Notes under the pieces: generated by a model
Database searches by the model: none
Told to the model about the DNA's origin: nothing
Seen by the model: only the letters and a program-made list of their open reading frames with translations
Translations under genes and position numbers: made by a program
Shown here: piece by piece, positions 17,196 through 26,208 of the stretch
Position numbering within the stretch: position 1 is the stretch's first letter
How the letters are laid out: the number at the start of each line of letters is the position of its first letter
Assembly (NCBI GenBank): GCA_934364795.1
Contig: CAKRMK010000002.1
Coordinates: forward strand, 62,001-126,000
Length of the DNA: 64,000 nt
Direction of reading: 5' to 3'
DNA from: an uncultured Blautia sp.
GTDB taxonomy: Bacteria > Bacillota > Clostridia > Lachnospirales > Lachnospiraceae

Positions 17196-18740
17196 TTAAT
17201 TTTCTTCTGTAATGGTCCAGTCGGCCACGTTCCAGAAAATACCAACTCCATGATGCCCCATGACAGTATCAGGATCAATTCCCCGGATATCAGCATCTGC
17301 CACATAATTTGCATCAATATAACAGATAAAGGCGTATGCCGGATCCTTTGCCAGCTCAACCTGGAATTTATCATATGCTTCTGCACGTACTGCCGGATCA
17401 TCTGACTGGCGTGCTTCTGTCAGATACTTATCCACCAGTTCATTGGAATATCCGGAATAGTTTGCACCTTTATCAGTACCAAATACCTTGTAAGTGTGAT
17501 CATCTGCATCAAATGGACTTCCCCAGCCGATCAGATATGCCATCTGTCCGCCCCAGTCGACCTGTGCAGGAATTTCAACGGTAACATCCATACCGATCTG
17601 CTGAAGCTGCTGTGCTGCAATCTGTGCCATATCTACACGAACCTGATCTCCGGCACCCACACTGATTACAAATCCTACCTTTTCGCCATCACGATAATAG
17701 AATCCGTCATCTCCCATTTCGCATCCTGCATCTTCCAGAACTGCTTTTGCTTTTTGTGGATCATAATCATAATGTTCCACATCTTCATTGTTATAAATAT
17801 TTCTCTGAAGGGGACCATAGGCAGTCATTCCCTGTCCCAGAAGAACAGCATTAATAATCGCTTCCCGGTCAATTCCATAACATACTGCGGGAATGAGATC
17901 TCTGTTTTTCTGCCAGTACTCATTCCAGAAATTAAACAAAATACCTCTGTAATCTGAAGTTTTCATATCATAACAGGTATAGGCCTGATCATTTGTAAAT
18001 GTAGCAGCATCCTTTGGTGTCAGTAAAGCCAGATCCAGCTCTCCGGATTTCAGCTGCATTGCTTTTGCATTATCATCCGTCACAATCTTAAATACTATTG
18101 TATCAATATTTGGCTCCCCTTTAAAATAATCCTCATTCTTAACTAAAGTAATCGCCTGTCCCTCGTCCCAGCTTTCCAGTTTGTAAGGTCCGGTGCCTAT
18201 AGGATTACGGAAAAAATCAGAGGTCTGCATATCTTCCCCTTCAAGAAGATGCTTCGGAAGAACTGCCATTGTCATATAGTCCAGAAATGCAACATTAGGA
18301 GCATCCAGCTTAAAAGCGACTGTATAATCATCAATTACTGTGATTTCCTCCACATCTTCATAGTTCGGTGCATTCTCCGAACCATTTTCCGGATTCATGA
18401 TCGCTTCAATGGTAAATTTAACATCATCAGCTGTGAATGGTTCCCCATCGTGCCATTTTACATTTTTGGCAAGGTGAAAGGTATAAGTGCAGCTTGTCTC
18501 ATCATAATCCCAGCTTTCTGCCAGTCCCGGAACCACCTGGTTGTCTCCGTCATGTGCTGTCAGTCCGTTATAAATCAGAATATTTATTTCTCCATGCTCA
18601 TCCATGGCCGGATTGATTCTGGTATAATCTCCACTTCCGTATACCAATGTTTCATTTCCTTCTTCTGCAAATACAGAGCCTGCCGGAACAATCGCCAGTA
18701 CCCCCGCCAGAATTATCCCCATTAGTCTTTTCTTTTTCAT
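17196..18740 (-). CDS. Peptide/nickel-type ABC transporter substrate-binding protein
   Basis: Family 5 extracytoplasmic binding protein of the first importer, 514 residues. Signal peptide MKKKRLMGIILAGVLAIVPAGSVFA is followed directly by EEGNETLVYGSGDY with no lipobox cysteine, so it may be anchored otherwise. Family 5 landmarks: GLAESWDYDETSCTYTFHL, KWHDGEPFTADDVKFT and IGTGPYKLESW. The protein ends MGHHGVGIFWNVADWTITEEN. Ligand unknown; peptides, nickel complexes or opine-like metallophores are all family possibilities. ATG at 18740 follows AAAGGAGAGGCAG. It is the first gene of the operon; twin palindromes lie about 130-160 bp upstream. Confidence 0.92.
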   Translation of the reverse strand: MKKKRLMGIILAGVLAIVPAGSVFAEEGNETLVYGSGDYTRINPAMDEHGEINILIYNGLTAHDGDNQVVPGLAESWDYDETSCTYTFHLAKNVKWHDGEPFTADDVKFTIEAIMNPENGSENAPNYEDVEEITVIDDYTVAFKLDAPNVAFLDYMTMAVLPKHLLEGEDMQTSDFFRNPIGTGPYKLESWDEGQAITLVKNEDYFKGEPNIDTIVFKIVTDDNAKAMQLKSGELDLALLTPKDAATFTNDQAYTCYDMKTSDYRGILFNFWNEYWQKNRDLIPAVCYGIDREAIINAVLLGQGMTAYGPLQRNIYNNEDVEHYDYDPQKAKAVLEDAGCEMGDDGFYYRDGEKVGFVISVGAGDQVRVDMAQIAAQQLQQIGMDVTVEIPAQVDWGGQMAYLIGWGSPFDADDHTYKVFGTDKGANYSGYSNELVDKYLTEARQSDDPAVRAEAYDKFQVELAKDPAYAFICYIDANYVADADIRGIDPDTVMGHHGVGIFWNVADWTITEEN

Positions 18741-18868
18741 AGTTGTCTGCCTCTCCTTTATTTTTCTGGTGTGCAAAAGCAGTTCGCGCCAATAGCGTAT
18801 GATATCATTCTCTTATGAAAAGAAAAGCAGTCATAAGTTTCCTACTTACAACTGTTTTCTATAAAAAT

Positions 18869-18902
18869 TTACATGTAATTTTAGTGGAGGTCTTACATGT
18901 AA
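18869..18902. promoter_or_regulatory. Two TTACATGTAA palindromes upstream of the first importer operon
   Basis: Perfect 10-bp palindromes at 18869-18878 and 18893-18902, starting 24 bp apart, lie in the 347-bp gap before the first peptide/nickel-type operon. The spacing suggests a dimeric regulator bound twice on about the same face of the helix. No regulator is assigned. Otherwise this gap holds no gene I can support. Confidence 0.5.
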
Positions 18903-19087
18903 CTATGTATAAGAATTCGCATTTCAGGCTTATGCCCTGCCTCGCTACTAAAATAATTGTAACAGATTTTCCTACTGTCACAAGCTCCCTGGGGGGATAT
19001 TCTGCCATTCCTATTTTGCATGAAATATTCATTTTATGGAATACCTGTATTTTCTATGCTGTCAAAAAGAATATTGCTTTACAGAAT

Positions 19088-19846
19088 TTAAAATACTGCA
19101 TCTACCAGTTTTTTCGTATATTCCTCTTTCGGCTCGTTAATAATGTCATCCGGACGTCCGCTTTCCACAAGCTTTCCCTCATATAATACCAGCACTTTAT
19201 CACAGAACATCTGAACCAGTGCCAGATTATGACAGATAAAAATAAAAGACAGTCCGCTTTGCTCCTTTAATTCTTCCAGAAGCCCCATAATCTGTTTTTG
19301 AATGGTCACGTCAAGAGCACTGGTGGCCTCATCGCAGATCAGCACCTTTGGTTCTACTGCCAGAGCCCTTGCAATGGCAGCACGCTGACACTGGCCGCCG
19401 CTTACTTCATGGGGATACCTTTTTGCAAACTCCGGTTCCAGGCCACATTGCAGCAACAGCTTTTTCACTTTTTCTTCTACATCCTTTTTCTTCATCCCAC
19501 CATTGCGAAGACTTTCTCCGATTCCGTCTCCCAGTGTCCTCCTGGGATCAAAAGATCCCACAGGATTTTGAAAAACCATCTGGATATTTCCGTATACATC
19601 CTTAAGCTGTCTTTGCTTTAATCTGGTAATATCCTTTCCTTCAAACTTTAATGTGCCATCTGTTATATCTGTCAGACGGGTAATCATTTTTGCCAGCGTA
19701 CTTTTACCAGAACCGGATTCCCCTACAATTCCCAGCGTTTCTCCGGTTTTTAATGTAAAACTCACATCATCCACTGCTTTAAATGGCTTTTTTCCCTGAC
19801 TGATAAATACCTTTGTTAAATGTTCTGCCTCTAAAAGTACACTCAT
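19088..19846 (-). CDS. NikE-like ABC transporter ATP-binding protein
   Basis: ATPase of the second peptide/nickel-type importer. At 252 residues it lacks the long C-terminal extension of DppF and is closer to NikE/CntF in size. Walker A GIVGESGSGKST, Q loop IQMVFQNPVGSFDP, signature VSGGQCQR, Walker B VLICDEATSALD, H loop FICHNLALVQ. It overlaps the companion ATPase by 4 bp and is the last gene of its operon. No clear terminator follows. Confidence 0.9.
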   Translation of the reverse strand: MSVLLEAEHLTKVFISQGKKPFKAVDDVSFTLKTGETLGIVGESGSGKSTLAKMITRLTDITDGTLKFEGKDITRLKQRQLKDVYGNIQMVFQNPVGSFDPRRTLGDGIGESLRNGGMKKKDVEEKVKKLLLQCGLEPEFAKRYPHEVSGGQCQRAAIARALAVEPKVLICDEATSALDVTIQKQIMGLLEELKEQSGLSFIFICHNLALVQMFCDKVLVLYEGKLVESGRPDDIINEPKEEYTKKLVDAVF

Positions 19847-20637
19847 ATTCTTACCTTTCTCTTAAGCTCAGGCACTGCTTCCAGCAATTTTTTTGTATAA
19901 GGATCCTGTGGATGATCTAATACCATTTTCGCTTCTCCATATTCCACTGTCTTTCCATTTTTTAGAACCAGTACGGAATCTGCCATTGCACGGACCACAC
20001 TAATATCATGAGTTACAATCACAATTGAAGTTCCAAACAGTTCTCTGAGATTTAACATCTCATTTACCACCTGCCTCTGTACAGATACATCCAGGGCACT
20101 GGTAGGTTCATCTGCAAACAGAACTGGCGGATTCATCAGCATGGCTATGGCAATGCCCGCTCTTTGATTCATTCCACCGGATAATTCAAAGGGATAGCTG
20201 TCCCACACTCTCTGGCTGTCCTTGAAATTCAGTTTTTCAAACAGCTCCATTGCCCTATCTTTTGCCTGGGCTTTTGTTACTTTTTTGTGGGCACGCATAC
20301 TCTCATAGATCTGATCACCAATTGTACGGATAGGGCAAAGAGAGGCACCAGCATCCTGAAAAATCATACCAATTTTTGCACCTCTGATCTTTCTTTTCTC
20401 TTTTTCCGGGATATCCAGAATATTCTGCTCTATAAAGCAGATATCACCTCTTGTAACCAGACCATCCTGGCCAAGAAGTCCCATTGCTGCTTTTATCAGA
20501 GTACTTTTCCCGCTTCCTGATTCCCCCACCAGGCCCAGGATCTCACCTGGTTCAATGGAAAAATTCACGTTATGAACCACTGCTTTCCCGCCAAATGATA
20601 TCTCCACGCTATCATAGGTCAGTATTTTATTTTCCAT
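19843..20637 (-). CDS. NikD-like ABC transporter ATP-binding protein
   Basis: Companion ATPase of the second importer, 264 residues. Walker A GLVGESGSGKST, Q loop IGMIFQDAGASLCP, signature LSGGMNQRAGIA, Walker B VLFADEPTSALD, H loop IVTHDISVVRA. Short size again recalls NikD/CntD. Ribosome site GGAGGAGTCAG precedes the ATG at 20637. A 100-bp gap separates it from the binding protein upstream; same direction. Confidence 0.9.
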   Translation of the reverse strand: MENKILTYDSVEISFGGKAVVHNVNFSIEPGEILGLVGESGSGKSTLIKAAMGLLGQDGLVTRGDICFIEQNILDIPEKEKRKIRGAKIGMIFQDAGASLCPIRTIGDQIYESMRAHKKVTKAQAKDRAMELFEKLNFKDSQRVWDSYPFELSGGMNQRAGIAIAMLMNPPVLFADEPTSALDVSVQRQVVNEMLNLRELFGTSIVIVTHDISVVRAMADSVLVLKNGKTVEYGEAKMVLDHPQDPYTKKLLEAVPELKRKVRI

Positions 20638-20737
20638 TTATTGCTGACTCCTCCTACTTCTCTTTCTGGGAAAATATACCTAAAAACTATATTTGCCAGC
20701 CATTGCATCTTCGTTATCTGCAACAGCTGGCTTTTAA

Positions 20738-22276
20738 TCAATCAATATCCAAATCTGCAGTTAATTCGTAGTAATCACACGGGTGAGCCACAAGACCAGT
20801 TACATTCGACTGCATGATCATGCTCATTCTTAAATGAGAACAAAATACATAAGCATTATCATCCAATATTGTCTGCTGCATCTGGATTCCAAGTTCAGAG
20901 CGTTTATCTACATCAAACTCTGTTTCCAGCTGGGCCGCAAGTTCTTCCAGCTTATCACTGTGATAATGCCCATTATTGGAAACAGAGGAATCCAGTGCAC
21001 AGGAAGTAAAGAAATACTGTGGATCTCCTGTAGGCGCCGTTACCATAGCACTTGCATATACATCCCAAAGTGTAGGATCTTTACGGATGGTATTGCTATC
21101 AGATGTACAATTTACCTGAACATCCATTCCAATGTCCTTCAATGTTGCCTGCGCAGACTCTGCCAAAAGCGGGAGCTCCTGGCGACTTGGATAAGTAAGC
21201 CAGCGGATTACAAGCTTCTGTCCATCTTTTTCGCGAATTCCATCTCCATCTGTATCTATCCAGCCTGCCTCCTCCAAAATCTGTTTTGCAGCATCAGGAT
21301 CATAACTTTCTGTTGTAAGATTCTCTCCTCCAAAAGAGAAAGTATCCGGAAATGCTCCCACAGCCGGATATCCATATCCATTAAGCAGAACCGATACAAA
21401 GCTGTCTTTATCAATTCCCATCGCAATTGCTTTACGAACGGCTGGATCAGAGGTTACTGGACTTTCAAAATTCATCCATGCATAAAATGCACGGCTTGTT
21501 GGAGTACTGGTAAAAGTAAAATCATCATTTTCAAATAACGGATAACTTGCATATGCCATACCGTAGGCAGCATTAATTTCTCCTGCCTGAAGTGCAAATG
21601 CCAGTGTATCACCATCTGAAATAGTACGAACGGTAATCTCATCTATATTGACATCGCCATTCCAGTAATTTTCATTTTTTTCAAGTGTAAGATGATCATC
21701 TGTTACCAGATCCGTTGCCACATATGGGCCGGTTCCGATTACAATTCCATTATCTGTGATTCCCGCCTGCATATCAATAATACAGCCATAAGGATCACTT
21801 AAATAATTGATCAGTGCCGGCTTTGGTTCCGTTGTTTTGATCGTAATTGTATTACCATCAGCCTCTATACTGTCAATGCAAAGATCTCCGGCAGCACGTT
21901 CATTATTTGCAATCAGTCCCTCAAGGGATTCTTTTACTGCCTCGCCATCACAGACACGTCCGTTAGAAAAAACGACTCCATCATTTAAGGTGATTTTCCA
22001 GGTCAGCTCATCCACATTTTCATATTCTTTTGCAACCCATGGTTCGATTTCCATAATATCGGAATAACGAAATAAAGTTTCTCCAACTCCATAACGGATA
22101 CACGCCCATCCGGCATATGTATTCTGCGGATTAATATCTGCCTCTTCATTCTCTGCATTGAAAGTAGTGTCACCAAATACAAATGGTTTTTTGTCAGCAG
22201 CAAAAGCAGGCATTGCCGTTATTCCCATTGTCATGCCTGCCACTAATGCAATTGCCAGAAATTTCTTTGTTTTCAT
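20738..22276 (-). CDS. Peptide/nickel-type ABC transporter substrate-binding protein
   Basis: Family 5 binding protein of the second importer, 512 residues. Signal peptide MKTKKFLAIALVAGMTMGITAMPAFA, no lipobox. The mature start differs from ordinary peptide binders: KPFVFGDTTFNAENEEADINPQNTYAGWACIRYGVGETLFRYS, with the YGVGETL element seen in NikA-like proteins. Later landmarks are WKITLNDGVVFSNG, IGTGPYVATD and a C-terminal GLVAHPCDYYELTADLDID. Nickel or a metal-ligand complex is a reasonable guess, unproven. GGGAGGATT precedes the ATG. Lies between the permease pair and the ATPase pair. Confidence 0.9.
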   Translation of the reverse strand: MKTKKFLAIALVAGMTMGITAMPAFAADKKPFVFGDTTFNAENEEADINPQNTYAGWACIRYGVGETLFRYSDIMEIEPWVAKEYENVDELTWKITLNDGVVFSNGRVCDGEAVKESLEGLIANNERAAGDLCIDSIEADGNTITIKTTEPKPALINYLSDPYGCIIDMQAGITDNGIVIGTGPYVATDLVTDDHLTLEKNENYWNGDVNIDEITVRTISDGDTLAFALQAGEINAAYGMAYASYPLFENDDFTFTSTPTSRAFYAWMNFESPVTSDPAVRKAIAMGIDKDSFVSVLLNGYGYPAVGAFPDTFSFGGENLTTESYDPDAAKQILEEAGWIDTDGDGIREKDGQKLVIRWLTYPSRQELPLLAESAQATLKDIGMDVQVNCTSDSNTIRKDPTLWDVYASAMVTAPTGDPQYFFTSCALDSSVSNNGHYHSDKLEELAAQLETEFDVDKRSELGIQMQQTILDDNAYVFCSHLRMSMIMQSNVTGLVAHPCDYYELTADLDID

Positions 22277-22380
22277 TTTTAATCCTCCCTGTATTCTCAG
22301 ATTCTTATGTCTTCGTAAAAATGCTGTTCAGAATTTTTTCTGTACCAGCATCATGAATCTGCACTTCAAAATCATCAACC

Positions 22381-23235
22381 TTATAATCTGCTGCTTTTAG
22401 GATCAAGGTAATCGCGAACCGTGTCTCCCAGCAGGTTAAAAATAGCCACTGATACAAAAATTGCAATTCCCGGAGAAAGCACAACCCATGGATATGTCTG
22501 GATCATACTGCGGCCACTGCTCATCATACTTCCCCATTCAGCCATTGGAATCTGTGCTCCAAGTCCCAGAAAAGATAAACCAGCCAGTTCCATCATCATA
22601 GTACCAATATCCAGCATAGCTGTTACCAGAACCGGTCCCATCATATTGGGAAGAACATGTCTTATCATAACCTGAGCCCAGTTGTCACCTGCCAGTATTG
22701 CAGCGTGAATATACGGTTCATTTTTTAATGCTAATGTCTGGCTTCTTGCAATACGTGAATACTTTGGCCAACTGATCACAGCAAGGGCAATAATGGCATT
22801 TTGGATACCACCTCCCAAAATTGCAGCAATTGCCATCGCAAATACAAGCCCGGGAAAAGCAAGACAGACATCTGAAATACGCATCATAACAGAATCCATG
22901 ATTCCTCCAAAATATCCACAGCATACCCCTACAACAGTTCCAAATATTGAAATTACTGCAACCAGAATGAAGGTAGAAAAAATACTGGCTCTGGCTCCAC
23001 TGATCACTCTTGACAGCATATCTCTTCCATAAGTATCAGTCCCCATTGGATGTGCCAGGCTTGGAGCCTGAAGGGCACTTGACAGATCCTGGGTATATGG
23101 ATCATAAGGGCAAAGTTTTTCAGAAAAGACTGCAAGTATCACAAGCCCTGCTGCCAGAATCATAAAAAAGATCAGTTTTTGTTTTATATAATTTTTCTTA
23201 ATTTTCTGTACACGTACCGTTATGTTTTTTTTCAA
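22381..23235 (-). CDS. Nickel/peptide-type ABC transporter permease (NikC/DppC family)
   Basis: Second permease of the second importer. I place the start at a TTG at 23235, which has GGGAGG 9 bp upstream, overlaps the stop of the first permease (TTGA) and gives a 284-residue protein of normal size; the open frame to 23328 would overlap the neighbour by 97 bp and read as non-membrane sequence. Landmarks: one N-terminal helix, then CPYDPYTQDLSSALQAPSLAHPMGTDTYGRDMLSRV cut here into AHPMGTDTYGRDMLSRV, the BPD domain and the coupling loop EPYIHAAILAGDN. Confidence 0.86.
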   Translation of the reverse strand: MKKNITVRVQKIKKNYIKQKLIFFMILAAGLVILAVFSEKLCPYDPYTQDLSSALQAPSLAHPMGTDTYGRDMLSRVISGARASIFSTFILVAVISIFGTVVGVCCGYFGGIMDSVMMRISDVCLAFPGLVFAMAIAAILGGGIQNAIIALAVISWPKYSRIARSQTLALKNEPYIHAAILAGDNWAQVMIRHVLPNMMGPVLVTAMLDIGTMMMELAGLSFLGLGAQIPMAEWGSMMSSGRSMIQTYPWVVLSPGIAIFVSVAIFNLLGDTVRDYLDPKSSRL

Positions 23236-24176
23236 TTTTTCATACCTCCCAGACGGATTCTTGGATCCAGGAAACGATATGACAGGTCTGTAAGTAGATT
23301 TACCAGAACATAAATAATCGCCATCCACATAACATAAGCCTGAATAATGGGATAATCACGCATTGAAATCGCATCTACCGCCATTTTTCCCACACCATCC
23401 CACATAAAAATAGATTCCACAATTGCAGTTCCACCAAGCAGATTTCCAACAGAAAGCATCAACAGGGTGATAATGGTTACCAGAGAGGCCTTCATAATGC
23501 TCTTCCATAAAGTAACAGAAAGTTTTACCCCCCGTGCCTTTGCACCAGCCACATAATCCTTTCCAAGCTCATCCAGCACAGTAGCCCGGACCTGACGAAG
23601 ATATTTCGCTGACATGGCAATTGCCAGGGTAATTGCAGGCATTGCAACGCTTTTCAAGCTGACTTCCTTTGCAATGACAGGAAAAATCCGCAACTTTATA
23701 GCAAGAAAATACATCAGCAACAGAGAAACAAAAAAATTGGGGAGGCTGTTTCCTATAAAACTGCATAAGCGGATAACATAATCCAGTATTGTATTCTGTT
23801 TCACCGCTGCCAGAATTCCCAGAGGAATAGATATTACGATTGTAAGCAGAATTGATGTTACCGTCAGAAGCAATGTTGCCGGAAGTTTTGACAAAAAGGT
23901 ATCAAAAACCGGAAATCCAGACACATAACTGTTCCCCATATTTCCCTGAAGTAATTTGCCCAGCCATACAAAATATTGGGTCAGAAATGGTTTATCGAGT
24001 CCTAACTGTTCCCTTGCTGCATCCAGTGTTGCTTCTGAAACTACAGCTCCTGTGTTTTCCATTTTCTGTGTTACAACATCACTGCCTGCAATTCTCATCA
24101 TTCCATATGACAGGAATGTAATTGCAAACAAAATGGGAATCAGCTGCAGCAGACGTTTAATTGCATATTTTTTCAT
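23232..24176 (-). CDS. Nickel/peptide-type ABC transporter permease (NikB/DppB family)
   Basis: First permease of the second importer and first structural gene of its operon, 314 residues. N-terminal helix YAIKRLLQLIPILFAITFLSY, then RIAGSDVV, five BPD helices and the coupling loop KDYVAGAKARGVKLSVTLWKS. The start at 24176 follows GGAGAAAAACAA; the longer frame from 24209 is not supported. The LysR gene upstream is on the same strand and separated by a terminator, so the importer probably has its own promoter in the 159-bp gap. Confidence 0.9.
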   Translation of the reverse strand: MKKYAIKRLLQLIPILFAITFLSYGMMRIAGSDVVTQKMENTGAVVSEATLDAAREQLGLDKPFLTQYFVWLGKLLQGNMGNSYVSGFPVFDTFLSKLPATLLLTVTSILLTIVISIPLGILAAVKQNTILDYVIRLCSFIGNSLPNFFVSLLLMYFLAIKLRIFPVIAKEVSLKSVAMPAITLAIAMSAKYLRQVRATVLDELGKDYVAGAKARGVKLSVTLWKSIMKASLVTIITLLMLSVGNLLGGTAIVESIFMWDGVGKMAVDAISMRDYPIIQAYVMWMAIIYVLVNLLTDLSYRFLDPRIRLGGMKN

Positions 24177-24255
24177 TTGTTTTTCTCCATTATCTATATA
24201 GGAACGCACCCGTCAGTGCCATCAATATATTATTCAGACCGTTGTATAGTTTATC

Positions 24256-24298
24256 AAAAACAAAAACGGTTCACAACCCACCCAGGGGGTTATGAACC
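24256..24298 (-). terminator. Terminator of the LysR gene
   Basis: GGTTCACAACCC (24268-24279) pairs with GGGTTATGAACC (24287-24298); on the minus strand a T-rich tract follows. It separates the lysR gene from the importer operon downstream. Confidence 0.75.
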
Positions 24299-24335
24299 AT
24301 TCTATATTTGCATGTATTTTCATTTTTTTGGAATA

Positions 24336-25286
24336 TCAGTTTTGGAGAATATCCGTTTTCAGTTTTTCATTCAGAAAGCATAAAAATTCTTCAATAAGCT
24401 CATCTGTATCATCATTTTTTCTTCTGATATATCCAAAAAAGATTTTATTCTTTTTGAATTTCAGGGGAATTCCAAAATTAACTGCCTTCTTATCATCGGA
24501 AAGATAACTTCCACTGATATTGGAAAGTTCTGTTTCCCGCAACATTTTTTCCATAATATAGTCACTGTTTGTAATCACTGCTACATCCAGATTTTCCCAG
24601 CTAAATGTTCCCTTTTTTTCTTTGTCGCTTAATTCCAGGAATTCATCACGGTAGTTCTGAATAAACCGTAAGGATTTCATTTGTTCCATACTTACCAGTG
24701 GCTTCGCCACAGTATTGTTTTTTTCAGCACATTCCTGATACAGAGAATTCAATTTTCCAGGATAAAAAGTTGCCGTGCTCTCCTGCATTACCTGAAATAC
24801 AAGGCGGTTTCTTGCCAATTCGTACTGAAATTCTTTCTTTTGCTGTTCCATCACATATACAAACCCGATATCTGACAAATAGTCCCGCACCCGTTCCATT
24901 ACAGTCCGCACACCTGCTGTGTAAATTTCAAAATGATAGTCTTTGTCATAATTTTTTTTATAAAATTCTACGAACTGGTTGGTAAACCAGGAACTGGGAT
25001 TCAGGGAAATACGAAGATATTTGGTCATATTCTGCTTTCCCATTTCTTCCAGCATTCTGGAATCACTTACCATTCTGCATGCATAACGGTAGGCTTCACG
25101 GCCTTTGGCTGTAAGTGAAATCCCCCGAGGCATACGATCAAACAACACAATTCCCATTTCATTTTCCAGTGCTTTGATAGCCTTACTCACACTTGGCTGA
25201 GTGGTATAGAGAAGTTTGGCCGCCTCACTTATAGAACCTGTTTCAGCACATACGATAAAATATTTTAATTGTTTTAAATCTAACAT
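24336..25286 (-). CDS. LysR-family transcriptional regulator
   Basis: A 316-residue LysR protein with the N-terminal winged helix MLDLKQLKYFIVCAETGSISEAAKLLYTTQPSVSKAIKALENEM shown here by its positions 1-44 (key element TTQPSVSKAI) and a long effector domain. It probably controls the adjacent importer, as is common for LysR genes, but the direction is the same rather than divergent, so this is inference. The ATG at 25286 follows AGAAAGGACAG. The upstream DNA is not intergenic in origin: it is the truncated start of a peptide deformylase gene whose frame runs into this one. Confidence 0.85.
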   Translation of the reverse strand: MLDLKQLKYFIVCAETGSISEAAKLLYTTQPSVSKAIKALENEMGIVLFDRMPRGISLTAKGREAYRYACRMVSDSRMLEEMGKQNMTKYLRISLNPSSWFTNQFVEFYKKNYDKDYHFEIYTAGVRTVMERVRDYLSDIGFVYVMEQQKKEFQYELARNRLVFQVMQESTATFYPGKLNSLYQECAEKNNTVAKPLVSMEQMKSLRFIQNYRDEFLELSDKEKKGTFSWENLDVAVITNSDYIMEKMLRETELSNISGSYLSDDKKAVNFGIPLKFKKNKIFFGYIRRKNDDTDELIEEFLCFLNEKLKTDILQN

Positions 25287-25410
25287 ATCTGTCCTTTCTA
25301 TGAGGCTTTAATGTGTACAGAAGATCCTGGGCGATGTGGCTGTCTGCTTTTGTTGCCTTCTCTGACTTCTGGCTTAGAAACCAGGTGTCATGCATAATTT
25401 CTCTTACCAT
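25243..25410 (-). pseudogene. N-terminal remnant of a peptide deformylase gene
   Basis: From an ATG at 25410, preceded by AGGAGAAAAATT, the minus strand reads MVREIMHDTWFLSQKSEKAT, then KADSHIAQDLLYTLKPH. This matches my memory of the first 37 residues of Lachnospiraceae-type peptide deformylases, which cotranslationally remove the N-formyl group. After PHR the similarity stops at about 25300, exactly where the LysR gene's ribosome site and start begin; the frame runs on for 17 unrelated codons into lysR and ends at 25243. None of the metal-binding motifs (GHExDH) remain. I read it as a deletion or insertion junction. A functional leader peptide that reuses the remnant cannot be excluded. Confidence 0.7.
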
Positions 25411-25425
25411 AATTTTTCTCCTGTT

Positions 25426-25818
25426 TTATGATAACCATTTAGTTTCAATCTCTTTTTGTAATTCTACAAACATTTCGTAGAATTTTTCTTTTGCATCCCG
25501 CACAATTCCCAGGGCAATTTTCTGATTATAAGAATGTGTTACATTATTCCTCGCCTGCAATCCTTGAAGCCATAGTGTTTCGTCTTTGATCATTCCCGCT
25601 TTATAAGCTGTTTTTAAAATTATTTTTGGAGAACCTGTAGCACCTTCCTCAAACCCATGCATTTCCAAAATCTCTTTCATCATCTTCCATGATTGTTCAA
25701 AACAAATTTCATATAATCCCACCAGACCGGTTAAAACAACATTATCGTAAGGCTCTGTATAATTATAAATCTCTTTCATATTTTTCAATGAAGAACAAAA
25801 ATTTTCATATTTTTTCAT
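25426..25818 (-). CDS. HEPN-domain toxin / nucleotidyltransferase substrate-binding protein (HI0074-like)
   Basis: Likely toxin half of an MNT/HEPN toxin-antitoxin module. The 130-residue helical protein contains RNNVTHSY, an exact R-X4-H-X-Y motif (Arg90, His95, Tyr97), which in HepT is the RNase site and the tyrosine that the antitoxin AMPylates. The order of helices and the LEMHGFEEG element fit the HI0074 family. The ATG at 25818 follows AGAAGGGAAAA and overlaps the MNT gene by 14 bp; the open frame to 25872 lies inside that gene. Lies next to the deformylase remnant. Confidence 0.85.
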   Translation of the reverse strand: MKKYENFCSSLKNMKEIYNYTEPYDNVVLTGLVGLYEICFEQSWKMMKEILEMHGFEEGATGSPKIILKTAYKAGMIKDETLWLQGLQARNNVTHSYNQKIALGIVRDAKEKFYEMFVELQKEIETKWLS

Positions 25819-26098
25819 ATAATATTTTCCCTTCTCTAAAAATTGATTCACGTAATTCATCCTGCATCTCACTGTCCAGATTTACAATATCAAATTCCAA
25901 CAGGGTTTGGGTCTCTTCATCCACATCCAATGCAAAACGCTCAAAATCACCACCAGTCACAGCCAGATCAATATCACTTGTCCTTTTAAAATCTCCTCTT
26001 GCCCGTGAACCAAACAATATTACCTTATCTATGTTATATTGATGTGCCAAATCACAAATTTCCTTTATTACTTCTTTTTTTATTCCTGTTGTCTCCAT
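25805..26098 (-). CDS. MNT-type nucleotidyltransferase antitoxin
   Basis: A 97-residue minimal nucleotidyltransferase. The catalytic motif is complete: GS (30-31), ten residues, then DID with Asp42 and Asp44 (GSRARGDFKRTSDIDLA), and LEFDIVNL carries the third acidic residue. In MntA/HepT systems the MNT protein inactivates the HEPN RNase by AMP transfer. It precedes the HEPN gene and overlaps it by 14 bp, the usual coupling. AAAGGAACAAGT precedes the ATG. Confidence 0.88.
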   Translation of the reverse strand: METTGIKKEVIKEICDLAHQYNIDKVILFGSRARGDFKRTSDIDLAVTGGDFERFALDVDEETQTLLEFDIVNLDSEMQDELRESIFREGKILYEKI

Positions 26099-26208
26099 AC
26101 TTGTTCCTTTCCAAAAGTTCTCTCTTCCACTTTAACATATCTGGTCTGGAAGTCAACTGATTGTTATTATGCGCTTACATATGTGCTTAGCAGCCTGCAA
26201 TTTCTTAT

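Noticed and set aside
20834..21538. 234-codon plus-strand frame inside a binding-protein gene
   Set aside because: Antisense to a complete family 5 binding protein; no recognisable domain.
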